From Kitasatospora mediocidica KCTC 9733 (GTDB lineage: Bacteria; Actinomycetota; Actinomycetes; Streptomycetales; Streptomycetaceae): DNA of 64,000 bases. Positions within the stretch are counted from its first letter, which is position 1. Each line of letters starts with the position of its first letter. The position numbers were made by a program, and so were the translations under genes. This document shows, one piece after another, positions 52,192-61,107 of this stretch. The notes under the pieces are model-generated. The model had not been told where the DNA came from. It worked only from the letters and a program-made list of their open reading frames with translations, and searched no databases. Where the stretch lies: positions 496,001 to 560,000 of the forward strand of contig NZ_JQLN01000007.1 in the NCBI RefSeq assembly GCF_000744225.1, written 5' to 3'.

Positions 52192-53111
52192 CAGCTCTCG
52201 TCCTCGTTCCAGCGGCTGACCTTGAGGAAGACCAGGACCATCACCACGACCAGCGCGAAGTTGACCACCGACATCGCGGCGGACTCGCCGATGTCGGTGT
52301 CCTTGAGCTGGTACATGAACACGGTGGTGGTGGCCGTGGCGCTGGCCGGGCCGCCCTGGGTCATACCCCAGATGATCGGGAAGGAGTTGAAGACGTTGAT
52401 CAGGTTGATGACCACGCCGACCAGGAACGCCGGGCGCAGCAGCGGCAAGGTGATCTTGCGATAGGTCTGCCAGGTGCTCGCGCCGTCGACCCGTGCCGCC
52501 TCGTAGACCTCGCCGGGGACGGTCTGCAGGCCGGCCAGCAGGGTGTAGGTGGTGAACGGCAGCGAGACGAAGACCGCGACGACCATCATCCAGGGCCAGG
52601 CGGTGTTCGGGTTGCCCAGCCAGTCCTTGGGGCCGTCGATCAGCCCGAGGTCGGTCAGCGCGGTGTTCAGCACGCCGGCGGTCTGGTTGAGCATCCACTT
52701 GAAGCCGATGGCGGTCATCAGCACGGACGCGGCCCACGGCGCGATCAGCGCCCAGCGGGTGAGGCGCCGGCCGGGGAACTCCTGGTTGAACAGCTGCGCC
52801 AGGGCCAGCGACAGGACCATGGTGAGGGTGACGACGACCAGGGTCCAGACGACGGTGGCGGTCAGCACGTGGCCGAGGTCGGTCTCGGCGAAGAGCTTGC
52901 GGTACTTGTCCAGACCGGCCGAGCCGCGGACGAATCCGCTGCTGCTGATCCGCAGGAACGAGGTGTGGACCATCTCGTAGACCGGCCACAGGACGACCAG
53001 GACGATCAGCAGGACCGCGGGGCCGATCCACGGCAGCGGACCGAGCCGCTCCAGAGCCGGACGCCGTCGCGCCGGTGCGCCCCGGGAGGGGGCTACGGGG
53101 GTGTGGGACAC
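52191..53111 (-). CDS. Carbohydrate ABC transporter permease, MalF-like
   Basis: A 306-residue CUT1 permease with six main membrane segments. I prefer GTG 53111 (GGAAGG upstream) to GTG 53144, which would sit inside a stem-loop and has no Shine-Dalgarno. The EAA loop is EAARVDGASTWQTYRKITLP. A proline/arginine-rich cytoplasmic tail precedes the first helix (PWIGPAVLLIVLVVLWPVYE). It pairs with the MalG-like permease and receives sugar from the lipoprotein encoded upstream. Confidence 0.9.
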   Translation of the reverse strand: MSHTPVAPSRGAPARRRPALERLGPLPWIGPAVLLIVLVVLWPVYEMVHTSFLRISSSGFVRGSAGLDKYRKLFAETDLGHVLTATVVWTLVVVTLTMVLSLALAQLFNQEFPGRRLTRWALIAPWAASVLMTAIGFKWMLNQTAGVLNTALTDLGLIDGPKDWLGNPNTAWPWMMVVAVFVSLPFTTYTLLAGLQTVPGEVYEAARVDGASTWQTYRKITLPLLRPAFLVGVVINLINVFNSFPIIWGMTQGGPASATATTTVFMYQLKDTDIGESAAMSVVNFALVVVMVLVFLKVSRWNEDES

Positions 53112-53134
53112 GGGTGGTGCCTTCCGTGCGGGAG

Positions 53135-53170
53135 CCGCGGGCACCGGGGGTGGGCGCCCGGTGCCCGCGG
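53135..53170 (-). promoter_or_regulatory. Stem-loop between binding-protein and permease genes
   Basis: CCGCGGGCACCGGG (53135-53148) and CCCGGTGCCCGCGG (53157-53170) form a perfect 14-base stem with an eight-base loop, in the 70-base gap between the binding-protein stop and the permease start. In ABC importer operons such hairpins stabilise the upstream binding-protein mRNA or partly terminate transcription, raising binding-protein yield over permeases. Confidence 0.6.
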
Positions 53171-53181
53171 TCGCGGGGGAC

Positions 53182-54456
53182 TTACTTGTTGGCGACGGCG
53201 TCCTGGGCCTTCTTCTGCAGGTCGCCGAGCACCTTGGCCGGGTCGCCGCTGACGGCGGTGCCGATGCTCTGCTTGATCTGCGCGGAGACGGTGTCCCAGG
53301 TGGTGTCGCCCAGCGGGTAGAAGGCGGCCTGCGGCAGCAGCGCGAAGAACGGCTGGAGGTCCTGGTGCTTGCCGCTGCTGGTCATCGCCTGGAGGGTGTC
53401 CTGGGTGACCGGCATCAGGTTGTACGTCTCGTCGAACTTCAGCGTGTTCTGCTCGGAGTACGCGAAGTCCAGGAACGCCTTGATCTGGTCCTTGTGGCCG
53501 TTCTTCTTGAACGCCATCATCCAGTCCGCCACGCCCAGCGTGGACTTGAGCGCGCCGGCCTTGCCGGGGATCGGCGCCACGCCGTAGTCGACCTTGCCGT
53601 CGGTGGACATCTGGATCAGCGACGGGTGGCCGTTGAGCATCGCGGCCTTGCCGGCGGCGAAGTCCGCGAAGGCGGTCTTGCGGTCGGTGGTGGCCGGGTT
53701 GGGGTAGGTCAGGCCCGGGGCGACCAGGTTGGACTTCAGCCAGCTGAAGGTGTCGATGTCGGCCTGGCTGTTCAGCGCGTACTGCCCGCTGCTGTCGGTC
53801 GGTCCGCCGCCGTTGCCCAGCTCCCAGATCATGCTCTCGCCCTGCGCCTCCTCCGGGCCCAGCGGCAGCGCGTAGGGGGTGACGCCGGGGACCTTGGCCT
53901 TGATCAGCGCGGCGTCGGCGGCGACGTCCGCCCAGGTCTGCGGCGGCGCGGCGATGCCGGCCTGCGCGAAGATCGTCTTGTTGTAGAAGAACGCGCGGGC
54001 GGAGGAGACGAACGGGATGCCGTACTGGGTGCCGCCGACCTGGCCGGCCTTGGCGAAGCTGTCGATGAAGCTGCCGGCGGTGCTGGTGGAGAGCACGTCC
54101 GAGGCGGGGTACAGCAGGTTGTCGGCGACCTTGTCCGCGTAGCCGCCGGTCTGCAGGACGTCCGGCATGTTGCCGCTCTGGATCATCGTCTTGACCTGCT
54201 TGTCGATGTCGTTCCAGTTGATCACCTGGACATCGACCTTGATGGTCGGGTTGGCCGCCTCGAACGCCTTCGCCAGGTCGTTCCAGTAGAGCGTCGAGCT
54301 GTTGGAGGCCTTGTCGCCGTAGTCGGCGGCCACCAGCTTGAGGGTCACCGGGCCGGACGCCGAGGAGCCCGAGCCGCCACCGCTGCTGCCACAGGCACTG
54401 AGGGTGAGAGCGCCGACCGCACAGACCGCCGCCATACCGAGCACACGCTTGTTCAC
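53182..54456 (-). CDS. Sugar-binding lipoprotein of ABC transporter (family 1)
   Basis: A 424-residue extracellular solute-binding protein from GTG 54456. The N-terminus has a lipoprotein signal (VNKRVLGMAAVCAVGALTL followed by lipobox LSAC and a Gly/Ser linker), so it is anchored on the outside of the membrane. The mature part has CUT1-type features: WNDLAKAFEAANPTIKVDVQ, NMPDVLQTGGYADKV, and AMLNGHPSLIQMSTDGKVDY in the hinge and C-lobe. It is the first gene of the leftward operon and diverges from the GH27 gene. Its ligand is probably the sugar released by that enzyme. Confidence 0.93.
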   Translation of the reverse strand: MNKRVLGMAAVCAVGALTLSACGSSGGGSGSSASGPVTLKLVAADYGDKASNSSTLYWNDLAKAFEAANPTIKVDVQVINWNDIDKQVKTMIQSGNMPDVLQTGGYADKVADNLLYPASDVLSTSTAGSFIDSFAKAGQVGGTQYGIPFVSSARAFFYNKTIFAQAGIAAPPQTWADVAADAALIKAKVPGVTPYALPLGPEEAQGESMIWELGNGGGPTDSSGQYALNSQADIDTFSWLKSNLVAPGLTYPNPATTDRKTAFADFAAGKAAMLNGHPSLIQMSTDGKVDYGVAPIPGKAGALKSTLGVADWMMAFKKNGHKDQIKAFLDFAYSEQNTLKFDETYNLMPVTQDTLQAMTSSGKHQDLQPFFALLPQAAFYPLGDTTWDTVSAQIKQSIGTAVSGDPAKVLGDLQKKAQDAVANK

Positions 54457-54883
54457 TGCCGTTACCGCCTTCGCACCGTCGGACCCGCGCCTGACCGGGT
54501 CCACGCCTGGGGTTGTTCAGGTCTGTCGGGTCGGGCGCCGTGCGTCGTCCTGGCGCTCGTTGTGTGATTCTGCTCAGACCTGCCGTGTTTCGAGCAGTTC
54601 CGAACTGGCTACTGCCGCGCCACGGAGTATTCACGAGGCGGACGCCCAGGTCCAGCCGTCGTTACTGGACTGTTGCGATCGACGCGGCCGATCCGACACG
54701 TTCCCCGAACGGGTCGGCAATCGATCTCCCCATGCGCGTTCCTGTTGACGCACTGCCATTTATGCGCAGATTATGTCACCCACTCGCCAAGCCCCGTCTT
54801 CCTGGGCACAGGCCTGCTCGGCAGCCCCACGCGCCGACAGTCGCCGACGAGCACCCACCCCCGGTCCGAAGGAGCCCACTCCC
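54457..54883. promoter_or_regulatory. Divergent promoter region of the sugar locus
   Basis: 427 bases between the binding-protein gene (leftward) and the GH27 gene (rightward) without a supported ORF. The part at about 54560-54790 is less GC-rich than its surroundings. Both promoters and probably operators of the DeoR-type regulator at 56946 lie here; I found no clear repeated operator by eye. Confidence 0.55.
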
Positions 54884-56875
54884 GTGGCACCCAGAACGCT
54901 CCGCAAACCACTCCTCGCGGCCCTGGCCGTCGCCCTCGTCCCGGCCGCCTGCCTGCTCGGCACCGGCTCGGCCACCGCCAACGACGGCGTCAGCGCGCCG
55001 GCCGCGAACTTCTCCCCGGCCGCCACCCCGAACACGCCGATCGCCCCCGTCCCGCCGATGGGCTTCAACAACTGGGCCCGCGCCACCTGTACGCCGCAGG
55101 CGCCGCTGGACGGCTCGCCGCAGCTCGGCTACTCGTTCCAGCAGTACATGGAGGACAACGCGAAGGGCCTGTCCGACGCCGGACTGATCGCGGCCGGCTA
55201 CAAGTCGATCACCGTCGACGACTGCTGGATGTACCGCAACAGCTCCGGCTACCTGCACGGCGCGCTCAACTGGGGCGGCGCCACCGACGTCCGCAACACC
55301 GCCCAGCAGCCCGGTTTCGACTACGAACTGACCGCCTACGGCAGCTACCTGCACAGCCTCGGCGCCAAGTTCGGCATCTACGAGACCTCCGGCACGCACA
55401 CCTGCAGCACCGCCACGCCCACCGCGCCCAACGAGGCCAACGGCAGCGAGTACCACGAACAGGCCGACGCCAACTCCCTGGTCTACTGGGGCGTCGACGA
55501 GCTGAAGTACGACAACTGCGGCCCCCAGGAGCCGATCCCCACCCTGGACGCGCGGATGTCCGGCGCCCTGAACACCGCCGTCACCAACGCTGCGAACGCG
55601 GGCACCCCCACCCCCAACGTCATGTTCAACATCTCCGCCCCGGCCGGCCTGGGCAACGGCGGCGCCAAGTTCGCCTCGATGGACTCGGTGCGCGGCCTGG
55701 GCCAGCTCTGGCGGGTGGGCCCCGACATCTGGAACTACGGCGACGGCAAGGACCCCTGGAACCAGGCGCTGCCCAGCGGCGGCTACAACTTCGGCGCCTA
55801 CCAGAGCTTCGACAACACCCTGGAGCTGAGCCGCTACCAGGGCCCCGGCAGCTGGAACGACGCCGACATGCTGCTGATCGGCGACAACGGCATGACCACC
55901 GCCGAGGAGCGCAGCCAGCTCGCGCTCTTCTCCTCGCTGGCCGCCCCGCTGGTGATCAGCACCGACGCCCGCAAGTTCGAGCCCTCCTACATCGCCGCGC
56001 ACCCCGCCGAGGCCGCACACCTCAACGCCTCGGTCGCCATCCTCGGCAACTCCGAGGTGATCGCGGTCGACCAGGACCCGCTGGGCGCCGGCGGCTACCG
56101 CGTCTCGGGCGGCGGCGCCAACGCCGACGGCTCCCCCGCCGCCACCAGCGGCGTCGACGTGGTCGTCAAGCCGCTGGCCGACGGCAGCCGCGCGGTGGTC
56201 GTCCTCAACAAGGGCCCCGCCACCGTCCCGTACACCCTCTCGCTGGCGAACCTCGGCTTCGCGGGCACGGGCTGCGGCTACAGCGTCCGCGACCTGTGGG
56301 CGCACAGCACCAGCACCTCGACGGGCACGGTCGCGCTCAGCATCGCCTCGCACGACAACGCGATGCTGAAGATCACCCCGCAGTCCGGCTGCGGCACCAC
56401 CACCCCGCGCGGCCAGATCACCGTCTCGCGCGACGACTGGGGCAAGGCCTCGCTCTGCCTGGACAACCACGCCTCCGGCACCGCCGCCGGCAACCCCGTC
56501 GACGTGTATCCCTGCACCGGCGGCTCCAACCAGCAGTGGCAGCGCAACGCCGACGGCTCGGTCCAGCTGATGCAGAGCGGCGCCGCCGGTCTCTGCCTCA
56601 CCGCGCAGAGCGGTACCGGCACGGGCGCGCTCAACGGCCAGTCCGGCCGCTGGGCCGGCGTCGCGCCCTGCGGCAGCTCCCCCGGCAACCAGAGCTGGAC
56701 CTACAACCGTGACGGCAACCTGACGCTCACCGGCACCACCCAGTGCCTGGACGTCTACGGCGGCTCGACCACCACCAGCGGCACCCCCGTCGACCTCTAC
56801 ACCTGCGGCGCCCCGCCGAACGTGCAGACCAACCAGACCTGGGCCGCTCCCTTCAGCGCCCCGCCCGCTCCCTGA
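54884..56875 (+). CDS. Secreted GH27 alpha-galactosidase / alpha-N-acetylgalactosaminidase with C-terminal ricin-type (CBM13) domain
   Basis: A 663-residue secreted enzyme. GTG 54884 follows GAAGGAG; the first ~35 residues are a Sec signal (LLAALAVALVPAACLLG, likely cut after A-T-A). The GH27 barrel starts with PPMGFNNWARATC. D210 in ELKYDNCG is the expected nucleophile and D281 in VGPDIWNYG the probable acid/base; PGSWNDADMLLIG follows. A beta-sandwich domain comes next. Residues ~510-660 are a ricin-type trefoil with QxW repeats (NQQWQRN, NQSWTYN, NQTWAAP). It should remove terminal alpha-galactose or alpha-GalNAc from polysaccharides or glycoproteins; sequence reading alone does not separate the two. 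The divergent operon encodes uptake and breakdown of the sugar. Confidence 0.92.
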   Translation: MAPRTLRKPLLAALAVALVPAACLLGTGSATANDGVSAPAANFSPAATPNTPIAPVPPMGFNNWARATCTPQAPLDGSPQLGYSFQQYMEDNAKGLSDAGLIAAGYKSITVDDCWMYRNSSGYLHGALNWGGATDVRNTAQQPGFDYELTAYGSYLHSLGAKFGIYETSGTHTCSTATPTAPNEANGSEYHEQADANSLVYWGVDELKYDNCGPQEPIPTLDARMSGALNTAVTNAANAGTPTPNVMFNISAPAGLGNGGAKFASMDSVRGLGQLWRVGPDIWNYGDGKDPWNQALPSGGYNFGAYQSFDNTLELSRYQGPGSWNDADMLLIGDNGMTTAEERSQLALFSSLAAPLVISTDARKFEPSYIAAHPAEAAHLNASVAILGNSEVIAVDQDPLGAGGYRVSGGGANADGSPAATSGVDVVVKPLADGSRAVVVLNKGPATVPYTLSLANLGFAGTGCGYSVRDLWAHSTSTSTGTVALSIASHDNAMLKITPQSGCGTTTPRGQITVSRDDWGKASLCLDNHASGTAAGNPVDVYPCTGGSNQQWQRNADGSVQLMQSGAAGLCLTAQSGTGTGALNGQSGRWAGVAPCGSSPGNQSWTYNRDGNLTLTGTTQCLDVYGGSTTTSGTPVDLYTCGAPPNVQTNQTWAAPFSAPPAP

Positions 56876-56888
56876 CCCCTGCCCCCTT

Positions 56889-56919
56889 GGAGGCCCCGGG
56901 CCGCCGGCCCGGGGCCTCC
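56889..56919 (+). terminator. Strong hairpin terminator after GH27 gene
   Basis: GGAGGCCCCGGGCC (56889-56902) pairs perfectly with GGCCCGGGGCCTCC (56906-56919) around a three-base loop, 14 bases after the GH27 stop, followed by a short C run. It separates GH27 from the DeoR-type regulator. Confidence 0.8.
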
Positions 56920-56945
56920 CCCCGACCCAGGACTAGACTCACTCC

Positions 56946-57704
56946 ATGCTCAAAGCTGATCGAATTGCGCGCATCCTTGACCACATCGCCAAGGAGGGCA
57001 GCGCCGACGTCCACGCACTCACCGCCCTCCTCGGCGTGTCGGGGGCAACGATCCGCCGAGACCTGCAGACCCTGCACGAACAGGGCCTGCTGCACCGCAC
57101 TCGGGGCGGCGCCGTCACCGGCCCGGTCAACCTGGAACTCCCGCTGCGCCACCGGGCCGGCCGCCAGCAGGAGGAGAAGCGCCGGATCGCCCTGGCCGCC
57201 GCCCAACTGGTGCCCGACGGCGCGGTGGTGGGCATGACCGGGGGCACCACCGTCACCGAGATCGCCCGGGCGCTCAGCGACCGCAGCGGGCTCACCGTCG
57301 TCACCAACGCCGTCAACATCGCCGCCGACCTGATCGTCAGATCGGACATCCGCCTCGTCGTCATCGGCGGCAACGCCCGCACCGCCAGCTACGAGCTCGT
57401 CGGCCCGGCCGCCGAGCGGATGCTCAGCCAGTACCACCTCGACATCGCCTTCATCGGCGTGGACGGCCTGACCGCCACCGAGGGCTGCACCACCCACGAC
57501 GAGATGGAGTCCCACACCGACCGGGCGTTCCTGCGCACCAGCGCGCGTTCGGTGGTCGTCGCCGACAACACCAAGATCGGCCGGGTCACCTTCGCCGAGA
57601 TCTGCCCGCTCACCGACATCGACGACCTCGTCACGGACGACGCCCTCAGCCCCGAGCAGGAGAAGGCCATCACCGACCGGGGCGTCCGCGTCATCCGGGC
57701 CTGA
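56946..57704 (+). CDS. DeoR-family transcriptional regulator (AgaR-like)
   Basis: A 252-residue DeoR-family protein from ATG 56946. Residues ~5-57 form the winged helix, ILDHIAKEGSADVHALTALL with GVSGATIRRDLQTLHEQGLL. The C-terminal sensor domain has the family features VVGMTGGTTVTEIAR, IRLVVIGGNARTASYELVGP and FIGVDGLTATEGCTTHDEME. DeoR sensors bind phosphorylated sugars. Next to the sugar operon and GH27 gene, it is probably their repressor, released by a phosphate intermediate such as tagatose- or galactosamine-6-phosphate; target assignment is inferred from location. Confidence 0.9.
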   Translation: MLKADRIARILDHIAKEGSADVHALTALLGVSGATIRRDLQTLHEQGLLHRTRGGAVTGPVNLELPLRHRAGRQQEEKRRIALAAAQLVPDGAVVGMTGGTTVTEIARALSDRSGLTVVTNAVNIAADLIVRSDIRLVVIGGNARTASYELVGPAAERMLSQYHLDIAFIGVDGLTATEGCTTHDEMESHTDRAFLRTSARSVVVADNTKIGRVTFAEICPLTDIDDLVTDDALSPEQEKAITDRGVRVIRA

Positions 57705-57708
57705 CACC

Positions 57709-58230
57709 ATGACCGAGACCCTCGTGCTGGACGTGACCCAGCTGGACCGCGACTTCCCGCTCGCCGCCCACCGCATCCTCGCGGACCTGGTCCGCGGCGG
57801 CGCCGCCCTCGGCTGGCTCGACCCGCCCTCCCCCGACGAGGTCGCCGCCCTGCTCACCGACGTGCTGGCCGCCACCCGCGACGGCGACGGCGCCCTGCGC
57901 GCCGCCTACCGCGACGGCCGCCTCGTCGGCCTCGGCTACTGGCTGCGCTACAGCCGCCCCACCCACCGCCCGCACGCCGACCTGGAGAAGCTGGCCGTGG
58001 CCGGCGACGCCCACGGCCACGGCATCGGCCGCGCCCTCACCGCCGCCCTGATCGCCGACGCGCGCACGGCCGGCATCGAGGTCCTCACCCTGGACGCCCG
58101 CGGCGACAACGCCAACGCACTGCACCTCTACCGCTCGCTCGGCTTCACCGAGTACGGCCGGCTGCCCGACTTCGTCTCCGTCGGCGAACGCCGCTACGAC
58201 AAGGTGTTCTGCGCCCTCGACCTGCGCTGA
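57709..58230 (+). CDS. GNAT-family N-acetyltransferase
   Basis: A 173-residue acetyltransferase four bases after the DeoR gene, so probably co-transcribed. The acetyl-CoA site is KLAVAGDAHGHGIGRALTAA (Q/R-x-x-G-x-G/A form), and TLDARGDNANALHLYRSLGF is the classic C-terminal GNAT motif. The substrate is not evident. An amino sugar or a small amine is possible given the neighbouring sugar locus, but this is weak. Confidence 0.86.
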   Translation: MTETLVLDVTQLDRDFPLAAHRILADLVRGGAALGWLDPPSPDEVAALLTDVLAATRDGDGALRAAYRDGRLVGLGYWLRYSRPTHRPHADLEKLAVAGDAHGHGIGRALTAALIADARTAGIEVLTLDARGDNANALHLYRSLGFTEYGRLPDFVSVGERRYDKVFCALDLR

Positions 58231-58349
58231 GGCCCGCTGCCCCGGTGATCATCGCGTCATCGTAAATCAGGGTGCGGGGAGCCTCCGGCGCGGTGTACAA
58301 CTCCAGGGCCAACGTGGGCAGAAGCAGCAGAACGGGAGACCCCAGCACC

Positions 58350-59615
58350 GTGTCCGTCGAGATCCGCCCGATCACTCCTGACGAGGCCGTCGACTTCCTG
58401 CGCATCGTGCCGTCCTACGCCGGCACGCCCAACTGGGAGCCCGAGCCCGCCGCGTGGCACGCGGGTACCGGTATGACGGCCCGCTTCGGGCGCGCCGCCC
58501 GGCCCGACCAACTCGCCGCCGCGGCAGCCGGGATGAGCGACGTGGACCGCACCCAGGCCGCCTACGTCGACGGACGGCTGGTCGGCACCTCGCAGCTGCT
58601 CTCGCTGGAGGTCACCGTCCCCGGCGCCGGACCGGTCGCGATGGGCGGCGTGACGGCGGTCGGCGTGCTGCCCACCCACCGCCGCCGCGGGCTGCTGCGC
58701 GCCATGATGCGCGCGATGCTGGACGACAGCCGGGCGCGGGGCGAGGCGCTGGCCGCACTGAGCGCGGCCGAGGGCGGCATCTACGGCCGCTACGGCTTCG
58801 GCCCGGCCACCTACCAGGCGCGCTGGGAACTGGACACCCGTGGACTGCGCCCGGCCGACCGGCAGGGCAGCATCGACCTGGTGGGCGTGCAGACGGCCGC
58901 GGCCGCCTGGCCCGCCCTGCACGACGCGGTCCGCCGGAGCAGGATCGGTGAGGTCAGTGCCTACCCCGGGCGGTGGGGGGTCGGGGAGCCCGCCGGGCGG
59001 CAGTTCCTCCTCCACTACGACGACACCGGTGCCGTCGACGGCGCCGCCACCTACCGCACGCCGTGGTCGCCGGACCGCGCGAGCGCCGGAACCGTCGAGG
59101 TCGAGTGGCTGGAGGCGGCGTCGGCCGTCGCCTACACCGACCTGTGGTCCTTTCTCACCTCGCTGGACCTCACCAAGCGCGTGGTCGCGGCCAAGCGCCC
59201 GGTCGACGAGGCGTTCCGCTGGCAGCTCGCCGACCCTCGCGCCCTGCGTGTCACCCGGCAGAGCGACGACCTGTGGGTACGCCTGGTCGACCTGCCCGCC
59301 GCCCTGTCCAACCGCAGCTACCAGACCGAGGGAGCCCTGGTCATCGAGGTCGCCGACCCGTTCTGCCCGTGGAACGAGGGCCGCTGGCAGCTCGACGGCG
59401 GCCCGGACGGCGCCCACTGCCGGCGCGCGCCCACCGGCGCCGCGCCCGACCTCTCCCTCGACGCCTCCACCCTCGGCGCCGTCTACCTGGGCGGCACCGC
59501 GCTCGGCCCGCTCGCCGCAGCCGGGCTCGTGCGTGAGCACAGCGGCGGCGCGATCGGCCGCGCCACCGCCATGCTCACCCAGCCGCAGGCCCCCCACAAC
59601 GCCATCGGCTTCTGA
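58350..59615 (+). CDS. Eis-like GNAT acetyltransferase with SCP2-type C-terminal domain
   Basis: A 421-residue protein of the Eis family: an N-terminal GNAT region (VAMGGVTAVGVLPTHRRRGL with LLRAMMRAML), a second GNAT-like domain, and a C-terminal sterol-carrier-like domain ending DASTLGAVYLGG, REHSGG and the C-terminal carboxylate F-type end. I choose GTG 58350 because GGGAG lies just upstream and the domain homology begins at VSVEIRPITPDEA. Eis enzymes acetylate multiple amines, including aminoglycosides. Physiological substrate unknown. Confidence 0.88.
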   Translation: MSVEIRPITPDEAVDFLRIVPSYAGTPNWEPEPAAWHAGTGMTARFGRAARPDQLAAAAAGMSDVDRTQAAYVDGRLVGTSQLLSLEVTVPGAGPVAMGGVTAVGVLPTHRRRGLLRAMMRAMLDDSRARGEALAALSAAEGGIYGRYGFGPATYQARWELDTRGLRPADRQGSIDLVGVQTAAAAWPALHDAVRRSRIGEVSAYPGRWGVGEPAGRQFLLHYDDTGAVDGAATYRTPWSPDRASAGTVEVEWLEAASAVAYTDLWSFLTSLDLTKRVVAAKRPVDEAFRWQLADPRALRVTRQSDDLWVRLVDLPAALSNRSYQTEGALVIEVADPFCPWNEGRWQLDGGPDGAHCRRAPTGAAPDLSLDASTLGAVYLGGTALGPLAAAGLVREHSGGAIGRATAMLTQPQAPHNAIGF

Positions 59616-59643
59616 CTCCCCGCCAACCCCCGGCGGCGTGTTC

Positions 59644-60240
59644 CTACTTCGTGCCGACCGGACGGTAGGTGCACACCTGCACGCCCGTGCTCCCGCGGAC
59701 CGTGGAGACCAGTTCGAGCGTGCGCTGCACACCGTCCTCGGGGAAGATCCGCTTACCGCCGCCGAGCAGCACCGGCATGATCATCAGTACCAGCTCGTCG
59801 ACCAGCCCCTCGCTCAGCAGGGTGCGCACGAGCGTGGGGCTGCCCATCACCAACAGGTCGCCGCCGTCGGCCTCGCGCAGCTCGCGGATCCGGGTGACGG
59901 CCTTGTCCGCGGGGATCAGCGTGCTGTGATCCCACGTCAGATCGGCGTCGCCCAGCGTCCCGGACACGACGTACTTCGCGATGCCGTTCATCCGGTCGGC
60001 GAACGGGTCCCCCGCCCGCTCGGGCCAGGCGCCCGCCATCGTCTGCCAGGTCCGCCGCCCGAACAGCAGCGCCTGCGCCGAGGCGATCGCGCCGGAGAAC
60101 GCCCCGCCCACCACCTCCGGATCGAAGAACGGGTGCGACCAACCCCCGTGCGCGAACCCGCCGTCGGTGTCCTCCTCCGGCCCACCGGGCGCCTGCACGA
60201 CGCCGTCCAGACTGATGAACTCACTGATGACGATGCGCAC
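59644..60240 (-). CDS. Dihydrofolate reductase / RibD C-terminal domain family protein
   Basis: A 198-residue protein from GTG 60240. It has the fold of RibD C-terminal reductases: MRIVISEFISLDGVVQAPGG at the start, ALLFGRRTWQTMAG, KYVVSGTL, then LLVMGSPTLVRTLLSEGLVD and MIMPVLLGGGKRIF. Single-domain members are common in actinomycetes and mostly uncharacterised NADPH-dependent reductases. It converges on the Eis-like gene, with 28 bases between stops. Confidence 0.9.
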   Translation of the reverse strand: MRIVISEFISLDGVVQAPGGPEEDTDGGFAHGGWSHPFFDPEVVGGAFSGAIASAQALLFGRRTWQTMAGAWPERAGDPFADRMNGIAKYVVSGTLGDADLTWDHSTLIPADKAVTRIRELREADGGDLLVMGSPTLVRTLLSEGLVDELVLMIMPVLLGGGKRIFPEDGVQRTLELVSTVRGSTGVQVCTYRPVGTK

Positions 60241-60343
60241 GGGCTTCGCTCCTCTTCTTCGCTGCCAAGACGTGGTGACGGAGAAAACATAGAGCCGAGC
60301 ACCGACAAATCCTGTGAAGCCCGCCCGCTTCTTGCTGTGCTTC

Positions 60344-60520
60344 CGTCAACTCCAGCAGGTGGTGCGCGAGCACGGCGCGCTGCCGGTGCGTGCCGTCCTG
60401 CTGCTGCTCGGCGGCATCGCCGAAGCGCTCCAGGCGATCCAGGCGATCCACAGCGTCAACGTGGTTCACCGCGACCTGAAGCCCGCCGACGTCCTGGTCG
60501 CCGCCGACACCCACGGGCCC
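60344..60520 (+). pseudogene. Fragment of a Ser/Thr protein kinase gene
   Basis: A short rightward stretch encodes LQQVVREHGALPVRAVLLLL and then VNVVHRDLKPADVLVA, which is the catalytic loop (HRDLKPxN, here with Asp for Asn) of a Hanks-type kinase. The N-lobe with its ATP lysine is absent, and the sequence after VLVAADTHG diverges with no DFG motif. It is therefore a decayed fragment, not a functional kinase. Confidence 0.72.
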
Positions 60521-60562
60521 GGTCCCGCCCGACTCACTTCGACCGGGGCCGATGCCGGGCGG

Positions 60563-60958
60563 CTACTCCACGCCGGGCGGCACGGGCGTGCCCTGGTGGT
60601 AGTACATCCGCCAGCCGGCCTCGCCCTCGCCCTTGCGCCAGAGCGAGCTGCGCCGACTCCTGCGCCCGTCGAACACGGTCTCGAAGGTCAGGTGCACCAC
60701 CCCCGGGGCCAGCAGCACACCCGAGATCTCCGAGGGCTCGTACGTGGGGGCGTACGCCTGCGTCGAACTGCCCGGATGGTCGGCCAGTTCGGCCAGCATC
60801 GCGTCATACGTGTACCGCCGCCCGGACGCGCCGACCTCCACGAACTCCGGGTCGAGAAGGCGCTGGGTGAGCCCCCGCGAGGAGCGCACCCGCGGGTCCA
60901 TGAGCTGCAGCTCGGCCGCGATCGCCTGGTTCACGTCGTCTGTCGCACTACTGTCCAT
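60563..60958 (-). CDS. NTF2/SnoaL-like (DUF4440-type) small protein
   Basis: A 131-residue protein from ATG 60958, with the cone-shaped fold pattern of the NTF2-like superfamily: helical start (VNQAIAAELQLMDPRV), LLDPEFVEVGASGRRYTYDA, and strand-rich C-terminal half (VVHLTFETVF, RSSLWRKGE, WRMYYHQGT). DUF4440 proteins often have no known reaction. Its 3' end lies directly after the kinase fragment on the other strand. Confidence 0.78.
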   Translation of the reverse strand: MDSSATDDVNQAIAAELQLMDPRVRSSRGLTQRLLDPEFVEVGASGRRYTYDAMLAELADHPGSSTQAYAPTYEPSEISGVLLAPGVVHLTFETVFDGRRSRRSSLWRKGEGEAGWRMYYHQGTPVPPGVE

Positions 60959-61107
60959 GACGTATTCTCATCGATCCCGTCGCCCTCGGCGCAACCGATT
61001 TCCGCCGCCCGGGTGCGTCGCCTTCGGCTCCGCCGCCGACAGCTCAGGTGGCTACCCAACTGCGCCTACTACTTGACTTCACCTAATACTGGAGACAACC
61101 CAGCAGT

